NCBI GenBank assembly: GCA_037176885.1
Contig: JAWWNJ010000010.1
Span: 3,038,001 to 3,102,000 of the forward strand
DNA length: 64,000 nucleotides
Direction: 5' to 3'
DNA from: Favolaschia claudopus
Lineage: Eukaryota > Basidiomycota > Agaricomycetes > Agaricales > Mycenaceae
Part shown: piece by piece, positions 43,944 through 54,103 of the stretch
Numbering within the stretch: the first letter of the stretch is position 1
Layout of the letters: the number at the start of each line of letters is the position of its first letter
Program-made: the position numbers and the translations under genes
The notes under the pieces: generated by a model
Database searches by the model: none
What the model was told of the DNA's origin: nothing
The model's input: only the letters and a program-made list of their open reading frames with translations

Positions 43944-45733
43944 TGTAACGACTGGCCATTTTTGCGCGTTATATCTGGCTATTTTAAGTCAAGTGCGGCC
44001 CTAAACACCCCAACTACCCGCCACGACTATAGTCTTACTCGACTATCAATAGGAAGTCAGTACCTCTGTTGGTGACACTAAGGAGGGTCAAAGTGAGCTC
44101 CGAGCTGTTGACCGTAAAACCCATTACAGGAGAAAGGCATTATATTAATAAAGCCTACTGCAGTACTATGGATCTGTTCTATAACAGAACCCTCGGAGAG
44201 AGTGACGAAGAGTCAAGTACCTGGTGTACTACGGACTTAGACGAAGGTCTATCAGGATGTAGAAGGCGCCGCGGCGGCTAATCAGTCAATGGACAGATGC
44301 CGCGGGCTGCCGACTATAAATAAACGGCTGGAACAGCGGAAAGGGATCTCATACAGGAGATGCCGGTGCTAGGATCAGAAGGCAGAGTTATGGCAAGACA
44401 TGAGGTCTTTTGACAGGAGTGATGATGTGTGATGCTGAAGCCGGACAAGTGCGGCAACTTCATTAGAAATCTATTTCTATATTGGAGTCAGCGCGGATGA
44501 CTTGGTGGCTTGATAAATTGGACAACAGACGAGCCTGTGATATTGCGAGTGAATAGGAATGTCCCAAGAATAGTCTTAGGAGTTATTAGAGGCGTTGATG
44601 GCACCACCGGAAGGGTTGCCGCCAGTGACGGATTGACGAGATCATCAATGATGGCGTTCCGCGGGCTTCCGCAATTCAGTGATTCAACCGTGGGAGTCAT
44701 AATGGCTGACTTTCTACCGTTGGATCGACAAGCCAAGAGGCTGCCGAAGGTCCGCCGGGACACCCAAATACCAATATACCATCTCTCTACTCAATTGGAT
44801 CGACATTGCTTACTCTGTACTATTTATGTGATGTATTTCTTGGCATTAGTATAAAAGGACCTGTATTTCTCGTTGAGCTGGAGGACATCGCGCTCAGTCT
44901 ATTGGACAGCGTTGGTGAACTCAGGCAGCAACGTAGAGGCATATATAAAGATATTGTCTACTCGTTTGTCTTAATAGAAATTGTGTTGAAGTTCAGTTCA
45001 AGTGTGAATCTAAGCATCGTTTCGAGAGTGTTCACCCGCGGAGGCTTTGCTTTCGAGTAGCTTTGTCGTGGCCTTAGTGTGTAAGGAACTGCCTGCCTCT
45101 ACTGCCCGCGGACTGCCTATCTCATTGTGAAGATACGTGTGCTCGAGAGTGAACTAGTATCTCCCTGAGTCTGAGGAAGAGTGGAACTGTCCATCTGCTG
45201 AAGCATTGCGTTGGGACTGCTGGCGCATAACCGGAAGAGATCTGATTAGTCCTCGTCTGAAAGGCTTGTGCTATATAAAGGAGTGTCAAAGGTTCCTGGA
45301 ATTTGGAGGTTCAGGTCTATAGCGTAACTGGCGCTATAAGAATTGTGCATTCTGCCGCGGAAACTGTTTGTGGCCATTGTTTCAATCTCGCCCTGATATT
45401 CAACTGCGTTGGGTATCTTGTATCCTACCGTTTATAGTTCCTATTTTTAGGAAAGGTCCGCGGACGGAATCACTTCCATCTACGGTGTGTGAGAGCGTGT
45501 TTTGTGCAAGGTTCTTGCTTGCAAGTCGACTTATATCCTCGTCACTGAGACATCTGGATTTCGGATCGAACCCCACGAACTCTTCGAGAGACATTTGAGT
45601 GTATCTTGTTGAGATATTTGTGTTGTAGTGTTGTGTGTGTTGGTTGATTGTGTTATATATATATATTGGTGGTAGATTCTCTGCTGCGCTATATTTAGCA
45701 CTTCTGTCGATATATTCAAGTGTCAGCGTTACA
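43944..45733 (+). repeat. Gypsy 5' LTR (1,790 bp)
   Basis: Starts TGTAACG and ends CGTTACA, a 7-bp perfect inverted end. It appears identical to the 3' LTR at a constant offset of 14,868 bp. It contains seven CCGCGG sites, a TATATAAA box at 45272 and a short TA microsatellite near 45652-45665. Confidence 0.93.
45272..45279 (+). promoter_or_regulatory. Likely TATA box of the gypsy genomic transcript
   Basis: TATATAAA lies 455 bp before the end of the 5' LTR, preceded by GTGC and followed by a purine-rich stretch. The position suits a start of the genomic RNA near 45300, with R and U5 downstream. This is inference from sequence only. Confidence 0.5.
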
Positions 45734-45752
45734 TCTGGAGCCCACCGCGAGG
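45734..45752 (+). other. Probable primer binding site
   Basis: TGGAGCCCACCGCGAGG lies 2 nt after the LTR end and begins with TGG, as expected for pairing to the CCA end of a tRNA. I did not identify the tRNA. Confidence 0.5.
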
Positions 45753-45828
45753 GGTTCGGTGGTAATTTGTTGATAAAACAAAACGCGTTGCTGTAGTTGG
45801 GAGAGTCTAGAGAAGGGACTTTCCTGGG

Positions 45829-47199
45829 TTGTCGAGAATTCCAGCCCAAACCAATCCTCGTACTAGAAAGACGTCGAGGAAAGGCAGACACCAGCGTAGC
45901 CCGTCTCCATTAAATACAGGAGCAGGTGCCAGGAGTTTGCTAGAGCAAGCCAGGGTTGCACTACAAGAACCCGCTCAAACGTCGACTTCAAGGAACAGTC
46001 TTATACCCGAGTCTGTAAATTGGGGACCCTCGACGTCTGGCAGAAAACCGCGTACGACCAAAAATTCCAGTACAGGACGGTCGTCTAGTTCGTCACCAGT
46101 TAAGAAGAGAAGGAGAGCGCGTTCCGCGGAAGTTATAAATACTTCTGCAGCATTACCCTTTGAGGGACACGCAACCCACTCGGACGGCGAGCTATCTGAT
46201 CATTTGAATCAGACCATCGAGGCTATTTCGAACTCCGTAGCCAAGATAAACCCCCCACAAACAAACACTATGGCTACCTACGACGAGATTGATAAGAGCA
46301 AGATCCCGGATATTTTTGGGAGACATAACCTGAAATTCGATGACGAAACAGGGGATTTGCCCAAGTATTTGGAAGGGATCGAAGATATCATCGCGAAGCA
46401 AGGAAAGCTTAGTGAGCAGAGCAAGAAGTGGATAGCACACCACTATGCGAACAGTAAAGTGCAGAAAGAATGGCAAGCTTTGCCCACCTATACGAATGGA
46501 ACGTATGAGGAATGGAAGGCGGAATTGATGGATGCTTATCCTGAAGTTCGTGCAGTAGAGAAAGGTTCCCGCGCGGGCTGGGCGTCTTTCTTGAAACAGT
46601 ATACAGACCGTCCGGTGAGAATAGATGAGGAAGTTGAATTTGCCAACTATTGTCGAAAGTTCCGCGGACGAGTTGCAGTGATGAACAAGGACCGAGAGAT
46701 GCTCTCAAGGCGCGAGTTAGCGCAAGACTTTTTGAAAGGTATTCACCCTACCTTCAGGGAGACTCTTCGCAATATCGTGCTGGCCAGAAGTCCGACGGAA
46801 CTTACTTCGTATCAGCGAGCAAAATCTGAATATGAAGCGCTGCCTGCGAACAAAGGAAAGGCCTATAAACCGGCCTACACTCATCCTGATGACCTGTACG
46901 AATGGGCAGACTTTGAGGAAATACTGAAGTCGTTGATCAAAAGTAATGACTCTATTTTCTTCACAACTCCCTCGGATACAAAGAGGAAGGCTGTTCTATT
47001 TTCGGGTAGTTCAGAGGGTGGAGATGAAGCTGCCAAGTTGAAGGCTAGATTGGAGAAGCTTGAGGCTGATTCCAAAGCCAGAGAGGAGAAAATTCTCCAG
47101 TCGAATAAGGAGATTGAGGACAAAATGGAAAAGACCCTTAGCCAATCATCTGGACAAGTTTACGACGGACCAAAAACAGGTCATGTCCAAGATGCATGA
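45829..47199 (+). CDS. gag: Gypsy ORF1: Gag
   Basis: The frame is open from the stop at 45808 to TGA at 47197-47199. The first in-frame ATG is at 46270 (MATYDEIDKSKIPDIFG), giving 309 codons. The part before it (45829-46269) is basic and Ser/Arg-rich (SPVKKRRRARSAEV) and could be translated only from a non-AUG start or after splicing. The ATG-initiated part has the helical look of a retrotransposon Gag, with YEEWKAELMDAYPEV, then FANYCRKFRGRVAVMNKDRE and LAQDFLKGIHPTFRETLRN. It ends in a coiled-coil-like Lys/Glu region. Gag forms the particle in this family. The stop overlaps the start of ORF2, whose ATGs are at 47183 and 47192. Confidence 0.75.
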   Translation: MSRIPAQTNPRTRKTSRKGRHQRSPSPLNTGAGARSLLEQARVALQEPAQTSTSRNSLIPESVNWGPSTSGRKPRTTKNSSTGRSSSSSPVKKRRRARSAEVINTSAALPFEGHATHSDGELSDHLNQTIEAISNSVAKINPPQTNTMATYDEIDKSKIPDIFGRHNLKFDDETGDLPKYLEGIEDIIAKQGKLSEQSKKWIAHHYANSKVQKEWQALPTYTNGTYEEWKAELMDAYPEVRAVEKGSRAGWASFLKQYTDRPVRIDEEVEFANYCRKFRGRVAVMNKDREMLSRRELAQDFLKGIHPTFRETLRNIVLARSPTELTSYQRAKSEYEALPANKGKAYKPAYTHPDDLYEWADFEEILKSLIKSNDSIFFTTPSDTKRKAVLFSGSSEGGDEAAKLKARLEKLEADSKAREEKILQSNKEIEDKMEKTLSQSSGQVYDGPKTGHVQDA

Positions 47200-47698
47200 A
47201 GCCTTGACGAAAGGGACTTCCAATTATCCTAGTCGTCCTGCAGAAAGAAGAGAATACGGGCCAGACAGGCCATCGTATACACCGGATAGGCCGCCTCTTA
47301 GAGAAGGCAAGCCTACGGGCTGTTACTATTGTTGGGATCCTTCGCATTATGTTGCGGACTGCAAGCACAGAAGGGATGATATTACTGGGGGCCTGCTAAT
47401 CCTGAAAGATGGGCGTATGTTCTTCTATGATGGAAAGGCTTTGCCGCGGGAACCCAAGAATAAGAGCTACATGACCAAAGTGCGGGATTACTATAACAAT
47501 CGTACTCAGGTGTATTATAACCAAGAGGCGTTTGAGTATTATTACGCTAGTGACCCCACTGCACCGGCCGCGGAGTCGTTTGCGAGTGAATCCAGGGAAG
47601 AGTCAGACTCTCCTGCCACCGCGGATAGACTGGACAGAATCGAGGAGTCTGTTGCAAAGATAGCGCAGTTTATGGCGGCACAGAAGGATTTTCAGTGA
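47192..47698 (+). CDS. Gypsy ORF2: zinc-knuckle (nucleocapsid-like) protein
   Basis: The start is taken at ATG 47192, which overlaps the ORF1 stop (ATGCATGA). ATG 47183 in the same frame is an alternative. The frame has CYYCWDPSHYVADC, a CX2CX4HX4C zinc knuckle as in retroviral and gypsy nucleocapsids, which binds genomic RNA. It is preceded by Arg/Pro-rich and followed by Tyr-rich and acidic sequence. In most gypsy elements the knuckle is the C-terminus of Gag, but here it is in a separate +1 frame. Its TGA is at 47696-47698, and the ORF3 ATG follows 5 nt later. Confidence 0.7.
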   Translation: MHEALTKGTSNYPSRPAERREYGPDRPSYTPDRPPLREGKPTGCYYCWDPSHYVADCKHRRDDITGGLLILKDGRMFFYDGKALPREPKNKSYMTKVRDYYNNRTQVYYNQEAFEYYYASDPTAPAAESFASESREESDSPATADRLDRIEESVAKIAQFMAAQKDFQ

Positions 47699-47703
47699 TT
47701 CCG

Positions 47704-49080
47704 ATGAGGGAGACTCGCTCGCGGAAAGCTCCTGAGGATCCGAAAGCCAAAGACCGCGTTCCAGAAAAACAGAAAAACCAACAAAAAGAAACAGTAGCCG
47801 AGAGAGATAATGGGAAAGCACCCATTAAGCCAGCCAGAGAGAATAGAGTTGAAGTGTTGCTACCGAAGCGTTCTACTCAACCTACGAGGAAAGTCACCGT
47901 TGAAGAAGTCAGTGATTCTGAGGACGAGTCGGTTGGTGTCAGAAATAAAAATCAGAAGGAAGAACTTCCGTTCAAGGATGTGAAACCTCTGTCTGACCCT
48001 CCCGTACGACCCGCGTTCCCGCGAAAACCAGCAGAGGAGCAACATGGCCAAGGGTCATCAGGTTCACGAAGAACAAGAGTGCCTAAAGATACTCAGCGGC
48101 GAGACAAAGCTACCGCGGAGATTGCAGACGCTATTCGGGAAACTGTGATACCAGTCAAAATAGGCACATTGCTGGATAGTAACGAGATGCTCCGGAAAAC
48201 TCTTGAGATTGGGGGTCCGCGGAAGAACAAAGCTAAATTTATGAAGACTACTTCTGGTGATATTGTCCCTACCAAGGTGCACAACTTTGTCGTCCAAAGG
48301 GTGCTTGAGGATGAAGACTCAGACTCTGAGAGCCCCGCGGATGATGAAAGTGAAGCAGAGGATAACGTTCGAGTTGAGACAACGACTTGTGAAGTTGTAG
48401 ATGAGGATGGAAAGACTGTGTCGGTGTTGATGTTTGACACGTTCCCTGAATTGGTTACCTCCAATGATCATGATTTACCGGAGGGAAGCGTTATTTGTGG
48501 GGACCCTGTCCTTCAATACTATGAGTCTCTACCAGAGGGAGAAAAAGCGAAAGCTGTTAAAGTCCCGGCCGCGGGCTCCTCTGCAAAGCTCAGATGCATT
48601 CATCCGTCAGTGAATGGCAAGTATGTGGAAGCCATTACGGATAGCGGCTCGCAGATTGTATCAATGAATGCTCAGTTGGCCAAGGAAATTGGTTTGACTT
48701 GGAATACAAATATAGTCTGTGAGATGGTTGCTGCGAATAGCCAGATTCAGTCCACCTTGGGCTTGGCTATAAATGTGCCGTTTAATTTTGAAGGGATAAT
48801 GATGCACCTTCAAGTTCATATTATTGATGAGGTGCCTTATGAAGTTCTTTTGGGACGCCCCTTCGAAATTTTGTCAGAAGCTGTGTTTGCGAGCAAGAGA
48901 ACCGGCGAAGTCGAGATCACAATTACGGATCCGCGCACAGGGAACAAAAATACCTTTGCAACCTCTCAGAGGGGGGTCAAGATAGATCGAGACACAGGAA
49001 AGCCAGTCCAGACAGCTCCCGCGGAGACCAAACCGGATTTTTGCAAGTCTTCGAGGAACTCAAAGATGGGGGAGAAGTAA
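47704..49080 (+). CDS. Gypsy ORF3: aspartic protease protein
   Basis: ATG at 47704 lies 5 nt after the ORF2 stop. The first ~290 residues are charged and of low complexity. The C-terminal third is a retropepsin-like fold: AITDSGSQIVSMNAQLAKEIGL carries the D-S-G active site and YEVLLGRPFEIL is the typical second half. It would cut the polyprotein. Its stop TAA (49078-49080) shares an A with the ATG of ORF4, so the junction reads TAATG. Confidence 0.75.
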   Translation: MRETRSRKAPEDPKAKDRVPEKQKNQQKETVAERDNGKAPIKPARENRVEVLLPKRSTQPTRKVTVEEVSDSEDESVGVRNKNQKEELPFKDVKPLSDPPVRPAFPRKPAEEQHGQGSSGSRRTRVPKDTQRRDKATAEIADAIRETVIPVKIGTLLDSNEMLRKTLEIGGPRKNKAKFMKTTSGDIVPTKVHNFVVQRVLEDEDSDSESPADDESEAEDNVRVETTTCEVVDEDGKTVSVLMFDTFPELVTSNDHDLPEGSVICGDPVLQYYESLPEGEKAKAVKVPAAGSSAKLRCIHPSVNGKYVEAITDSGSQIVSMNAQLAKEIGLTWNTNIVCEMVAANSQIQSTLGLAINVPFNFEGIMMHLQVHIIDEVPYEVLLGRPFEILSEAVFASKRTGEVEITITDPRTGNKNTFATSQRGVKIDRDTGKPVQTAPAETKPDFCKSSRNSKMGEK

Positions 49081-52000
49081 TGGCCGCGTTTGAGTACAAC
49101 GACCATGGGGAGTTGGTGTGCACAGGATATGGTTTACCGAAAGACGGGGATGTTGTTACGCAGGATGACAGGACGATGGCATATTTATTGGCGTCTAGGG
49201 ACGCATTTGCAGGAGATAAGAATGCTAGTGTATTGTTGAATCAATACGCGGGGCAGGTAGAGAAAGATAAAGGCACAGATGTCTTCTTGTTCACGGAATC
49301 TGGAAGCCCGGGAAGCCCGAGAAAATCGAACCGTGGAAAGCATGCACCTAATCCGGGTGATAGCTCGGCTAAGTCTGCGTTTGCCTACATGGAGCGAGAT
49401 TCCCGCGTGAATGATGATAAAAATAGTTCCGCGGAGGCGGCGGACCGTGCGCCGAAAGTGAACCGTAGAAAGCGAAAATACAAGAAGAAAAAGAAGAAGA
49501 AGAAGTCTAAGAAGACTTCGAAGGCAGAGGGAGCTAAGACAGTCCCTGCTGCGAAGGGGAAGCTGAATTTTGAAGTACCGGTGCCGGAAGTACCAAGAGA
49601 GCAATTTATTTTTGGAAATTTGGGCATCTCTATGGGAAAACAGCGAGTATTTGCTACTAAGAAGTACAAACCGGTCGCGGAAAAGATTAAGCCTATCCTT
49701 GGAAAAGTGGATGAGAAGTTCAGGATTGTGCGGAATATCACGGGGGACCCTTTGAAGGATATGCCGAAAATAGAAACGGATATTCCTGAGATTCACCCAG
49801 TAGGAAGATATACCGCGGAGCGAATGGAGGCATTTGAAAAGACTCATAACACTGGGTTCTTATTGCCTGAGGAGATGAAGTTGCTTCATCATTTTATGAT
49901 GTTGCATAACGAGCATTTCGCCTGGGAAGAGGATGAGCGAGGGCAATTCAAACATGAATATTTTCCGCCCGTTGATATGCCTGTGGTACCACATACACCA
50001 TGGGTATGCTCGCAAATTCCAATTCCACCTGGACATTTTGAAGAGTTCTGCCGCATCATCAAGTCAAAATTAGATGCTGGGGTGTATGAACCATCCAACT
50101 CGTCCTACAGGTCACCTATTTTTGCGGTGATAAAGAAAGATGGAAAGTCATTGAGAATTGTACACGCGTTAGAGAGGTTGAATGAGGTTACAATTCAACA
50201 CTCTGGGGTACCTCCAGCCACGGAGAAGCTAGCAGAACATTTTGCTGGTCGAGCGTGCGGAGCTTCGTTGGATATGTTTGTCGGATATGATAACAGGGAC
50301 TTAGCGGAATCTTCAAGGGATTATACAACCTTCCAGACGCCGTTTGGGGCACTGAGGTTAGTAAAATTACCGATGGGATGGACTAATTCTGTTCCCGTGT
50401 TTCACGAGGACGTTTGTACCATCTTGAGAGATGAAATGCCGCATGTAACAATCCCTTACATAGACGATGTACCTGTCCGCGGGGGACCTACGAGGTACGA
50501 GACAAAAGATGGCGATTGGGAAAGGATTGCTGCGAATCCTGGAATTAGAAGATTTATCTGGGAACATCTCGAGAATTTAAATCGAGTTGTGACTAGAATG
50601 GCTTACGCAGGAGGGACTTTTTCAGGGAAGAAGTTAGTCCTCTGTGCGGATGAGTTTGAAGTTGTGGGGCATATTTGCTCTTACCGCGGAAGAATTCCCG
50701 ATCCTAAGAGGGTGGACGTTATTAATAACTGGGGTTCCTGTGACTCTTTCACGCAAGTGAAGGCGTACTTGGGCACGGTTGGTGTGCTAAGGAGCTTTAT
50801 TGAAGGGTACGGCGACATTGTTGCACCTATCAATGAGTTAACGAAGAAGGACGTTCCCTTTGTATGGACCGCGGACTGTGATGAGGCGCAGGCCAAAATT
50901 AGAGAAAGGTTGAAAAACTGCCCAGCTTTAAAACCCCTGAGGTACGACTGGGATTCGGACATAGTAATTCAAGTGGATACTTCATGGAGAGCTGTGGGAA
51001 TTATTATCTACCAGCTAGACCCAGATGATCCTAAGAAGAAATACTTTGCACGATTTGCGAGTATAACGTTAGGGAAGACCGAGGCGAACTATTCGCAACC
51101 TAAACGAGAATTGTACGGGTTGATGAGAGCTCTAGAGGCCATGTATTATTGGATTTTCGGAGCAAGGAAGCTTGTGGTTGAAACCGACGCGTTATACATC
51201 AAGGGCATGTTGAAAAACCCTGGAATGGGCCCCAACGCCACGATTAACCGCTGGATTGAAAAGATCTTGATGTTCCATTTTAAGCTGAAGCATGTCCCTG
51301 GTGAAAAGTTTGCACCCGACGGGTTATCAAGGAGAGATCCTTTCCCTGGGGATGAACAATTCAAAAATTCGGAAGAGGGTTATGACCAAAATGAACCTCC
51401 CGAGGACCATGAGGACGTTTCCGCGGAAGGCCCACAGCCGTTGGAATTCGAGGACTTTAAACACCTGATTGATACCAGAGGTGGATATTTCCAGTCGGAG
51501 GAGGAACAGCCAGAAATGGTGGACGTTGATGCAGTTTGTATGGATGATTTCCAACGTGATTGCGAGAGTGCCAGAATGACTGAAGCTAATCTGGCGAGAG
51601 CACGCAGAGAAGCGTACTCGAAGGAGAATAAGCAGATCCCTGAGTATATTTTAATGACGGAGCCTCTGATTCCAAATTTAGAATTGAAATGGGATGAGTC
51701 GAAGCGAGAGCCTTACGATGAAGAGCATCGTTCGGATTGGATGAAAAAGCGAGATGCTAAATTACCATTGGTAAAGGAATGGCTAGCGGACCCTATGAAA
51801 AGGCCCGCGGGAATGAATGATGATGCAGAGTATAGAAGTTTTATGCGCTTCGCCTCACATTTCTTTTTGAAAGGGGGGAGGATGTATAAGAAATCTTTTG
51901 GCACTGCGAATCAGTTAGTTGTTGACAAGGAACACCGCATGTACATGATGAAGGCTGCTCACGACAGTCTGGGTCACCGCGGAAGTTATGCAACTAGAGA

Positions 52001-53303
52001 ATTGATTACGCTGCGATTCTGGTGGCCAGGAATAGAAGCAGATGTATTTTGGTACATTGCGTCTTGCGACGCTTGCCAAAACCGACAACATACACTGTTG
52101 AAAGTCCCGCCAGTCTTGACCCATACTCCAAGTCTATTTCAGGTCATCCATACCGATGTAATGGTAATGGGGCAAGTGTCCAATAAATGTGGACTAGTAG
52201 TTGATGCTAGGGACTCGTTGAGTTCTTGGTTAGAAGCGAGACCGCTTGTGAGAGACACGGCTCACGCAATTGGAATGTTCCTGTTTGAAGAAATCATTTG
52301 CCGTTGGGGTTGCCCAAAGCAGATTGTTACGGATAATGCGGGGCAGTTCAAGAAAGCTGTGGAATGGTTGAAACAGAAATACGGAATACCAAATATTCAG
52401 ATTTCACCGTACAACTCTCAAGCGAACGGGAAGATTGAAAGCGGACACTTCCAAATGCGTCAGGCATTGTTCAAAGCGACTGGCAAGAACCCATCCAAAT
52501 GGTTCTGGTTCTTCCATGTTATGCTTTGGTCAGACAGAGTAACGGTTAGAAAAGGATTAGGTTGTTCACCTTATTTTGCGGTGACTGGAGCGCATCCAAT
52601 TCTACCGTTGGATATTGAGGAAGCTACTTGGTTGGTTGACATACCAGGTCGAGTGTTGACGACCGCGGAATTGATAGGGCTAAGAGCCAGAGCTTTAGCA
52701 AAGCATGTTGCCCATGTTGAACACATGAGGAAGCGTGTAGATCATGCTAAAATGGTTCAAGTCCGTAAACTCGAACGGTACAATGAACATAAGATTAAAA
52801 ACTATGATTTCAAACCGGGAGATCTGGTTCTCGTGCGCCACACTGAAGTAGAGAAGTCTCTGAACTCTAAGATGGATCAGAAGGGGAGATACCTCGGCCC
52901 AATGGTTGTTATAAGACGTACCAAGGGAGGAGCGTATATCCTAGCTGAAATGAACGGCGCGTTATTCCATGACAGGATAGCCGCGGGGCGTGTGGTTCCA
53001 TACTTAGCACGTCGCCGAATGCAAATTCCGCTCAACATCCAAAAGTTTATTGATGTATCTACGGAGACACTCGAAAAGCTAGTGGACGATATTCCCGCGG
53101 AAGGGGAAAAGACAAAGGAGCGCAGCTCAAAGAAGATAAAGGATCTAGCCTTCGATAAAGTAAAAATAAGGGTAACACCTGAAGACTTCGAAAGGGCTGA
53201 GTCATCAGAATCGGAGACTGGGAGCGATGATGATAAGGAAGATTCGGACGATGAGCCAAAAGAGTCGGTTGGTCCTAGACGGTCCAAACGCAGGAAGCAT
53301 TAA
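49080..53303 (+). CDS. pol: Gypsy ORF4: Pol (reverse transcriptase, RNase H, integrase)
   Basis: The ATG at 49080 overlaps the ORF3 stop, and the protein is about 1,407 residues. The N-terminus has a Lys run (about 49490-49530). RT lies at about residues 330-560 with PYIDDVPV as the YxDD catalytic site. RNase H (IVIQVDTSWRAVG, then VVETDALYIKGM) is at about 620-760. Integrase shows the HHCC zinc site (HDSLGHRGSYATREL and later CDACQ) and the catalytic residues HTDVMVMG, VTDNAGQF and the NGKIE glutamate. A GPY/F-like module (GRYLGPMVVIRR) follows. The C-terminus is acidic, then basic (PRRSKRRKH). All motifs are intact. The convergent antisense gene A stops 57 bp downstream. Confidence 0.92.
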   Translation: MAAFEYNDHGELVCTGYGLPKDGDVVTQDDRTMAYLLASRDAFAGDKNASVLLNQYAGQVEKDKGTDVFLFTESGSPGSPRKSNRGKHAPNPGDSSAKSAFAYMERDSRVNDDKNSSAEAADRAPKVNRRKRKYKKKKKKKKSKKTSKAEGAKTVPAAKGKLNFEVPVPEVPREQFIFGNLGISMGKQRVFATKKYKPVAEKIKPILGKVDEKFRIVRNITGDPLKDMPKIETDIPEIHPVGRYTAERMEAFEKTHNTGFLLPEEMKLLHHFMMLHNEHFAWEEDERGQFKHEYFPPVDMPVVPHTPWVCSQIPIPPGHFEEFCRIIKSKLDAGVYEPSNSSYRSPIFAVIKKDGKSLRIVHALERLNEVTIQHSGVPPATEKLAEHFAGRACGASLDMFVGYDNRDLAESSRDYTTFQTPFGALRLVKLPMGWTNSVPVFHEDVCTILRDEMPHVTIPYIDDVPVRGGPTRYETKDGDWERIAANPGIRRFIWEHLENLNRVVTRMAYAGGTFSGKKLVLCADEFEVVGHICSYRGRIPDPKRVDVINNWGSCDSFTQVKAYLGTVGVLRSFIEGYGDIVAPINELTKKDVPFVWTADCDEAQAKIRERLKNCPALKPLRYDWDSDIVIQVDTSWRAVGIIIYQLDPDDPKKKYFARFASITLGKTEANYSQPKRELYGLMRALEAMYYWIFGARKLVVETDALYIKGMLKNPGMGPNATINRWIEKILMFHFKLKHVPGEKFAPDGLSRRDPFPGDEQFKNSEEGYDQNEPPEDHEDVSAEGPQPLEFEDFKHLIDTRGGYFQSEEEQPEMVDVDAVCMDDFQRDCESARMTEANLARARREAYSKENKQIPEYILMTEPLIPNLELKWDESKREPYDEEHRSDWMKKRDAKLPLVKEWLADPMKRPAGMNDDAEYRSFMRFASHFFLKGGRMYKKSFGTANQLVVDKEHRMYMMKAAHDSLGHRGSYATRELITLRFWWPGIEADVFWYIASCDACQNRQHTLLKVPPVLTHTPSLFQVIHTDVMVMGQVSNKCGLVVDARDSLSSWLEARPLVRDTAHAIGMFLFEEIICRWGCPKQIVTDNAGQFKKAVEWLKQKYGIPNIQISPYNSQANGKIESGHFQMRQALFKATGKNPSKWFWFFHVMLWSDRVTVRKGLGCSPYFAVTGAHPILPLDIEEATWLVDIPGRVLTTAELIGLRARALAKHVAHVEHMRKRVDHAKMVQVRKLERYNEHKIKNYDFKPGDLVLVRHTEVEKSLNSKMDQKGRYLGPMVVIRRTKGGAYILAEMNGALFHDRIAAGRVVPYLARRRMQIPLNIQKFIDVSTETLEKLVDDIPAEGEKTKERSSKKIKDLAFDKVKIRVTPEDFERAESSESETGSDDDKEDSDDEPKESVGPRRSKRRKH

Positions 53304-53359
53304 AGATTGTGGTGGTATGCGCCTCTGTAATCTTAAATTAGAACTTCTCCGCGGAAAGA

Positions 53360-54103
53360 TTAAAATGGGAGATCGTACTTGTCAGGCGATTCGACGCAGT
53401 GAATGGACGTGTCAGGAGGAAGGAGCTTGGACATACGAAGCTCGACGAAGCCGAGGGCGGAGTTGTCGTAGCCGTGAAGGATGAGTTCTTTGCGCATGTA
53501 GGCGAGTTCATGAAGATCATCGATCTTGTTGACCGCTTTGATGAACTGGGCCTTGCGAGCCTTGATGGAAAACTCATGGTGGTAAGCGAAAGCTTCGTCA
53601 AGCTGGTTAAGCATGGTCTCCAGGTCGACGGTGCTGCGACCGAAGATGATAGCTGAAGGGGAGGATTAGCGAGGAATAAGTCTGGACATCTATAAATGGA
53701 CGCACCAGGACCCCCGCGCTTCTTCCAACTTTCGATCATCTTGTCCTTGCTGGTGAAGTCGCAAGGATGGAATTGAATAAGACAGTTGTGGCAAGGAGGA
53801 CCCCAACTAGTAGGAGCGCAAGGCTCGACGTTGTGTTTCTTGGCGCAGCAAGAGCACTGTTCAGTCGGCTGGTGATGAAAATAGATCAGTCGAAGTTGAA
53901 AGTAACAAGTACTAAGGACGCACCTTATTATCTTCCATAAGATAGATGGCAGCTTGAAACTTGGGAAGGATCTCGCTGACAGGGACTATGATATCGCGTG
54001 CGAAGGCTGCGAGGACTGCGGCAGGATCCATTTCGTCGGGGCTGTCGTAGAGATAATCGTAGTAGTCGTCGTTCTCTTCGTCGTCTAAGCCGTGGATGCT
54101 CAT
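53360..54103 (-). CDS. Gypsy antisense gene A: 211-residue protein with a Cys6 cluster
   Basis: Exons 54103..53924, 53868..53706 and 53652..53360 add to 636 nt (211 codons plus stop). Both introns have a GTGCGT donor and a CAG acceptor and are 53-55 nt long. Exon 1 is acidic (LDDEENDDYYDYLYDSPDE). Exon 2 encodes CSCCAKKHNVEPC, then CHNCLIQFHPC, that is CX2CX8CX8CX2CX6C. This is close to, but not exactly, the fungal Zn2Cys6 spacing. Exon 3 is helical (MLNQLDEAFAYHHEFSIKARK). The gene converges on pol, with 57 bp between stops. The function is unknown. A metal-binding nucleic-acid or protein contact is inferred from the cysteines. Confidence 0.75.

Noticed and set aside
43939..43944. 5-bp target duplication for the gypsy element
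   Set aside because: The left 5 bp read TCCGC and the right 5 bp CCGCT. Only CCGC matches unless the first T of the LTR is counted as host sequence, so I report 4 bp.
45829..46269. N-terminal extension of Gag
   Set aside because: There is no ATG. It would need a non-AUG start or a spliced leader, so I give it only as a possibility and take 46270 as the conservative start.
49185..49847. Antisense open frames of 60-220 codons opposite pol
   Set aside because: They are shadows of a strongly coding sense frame, with no domains and no splice support, unlike antisense genes A-C.
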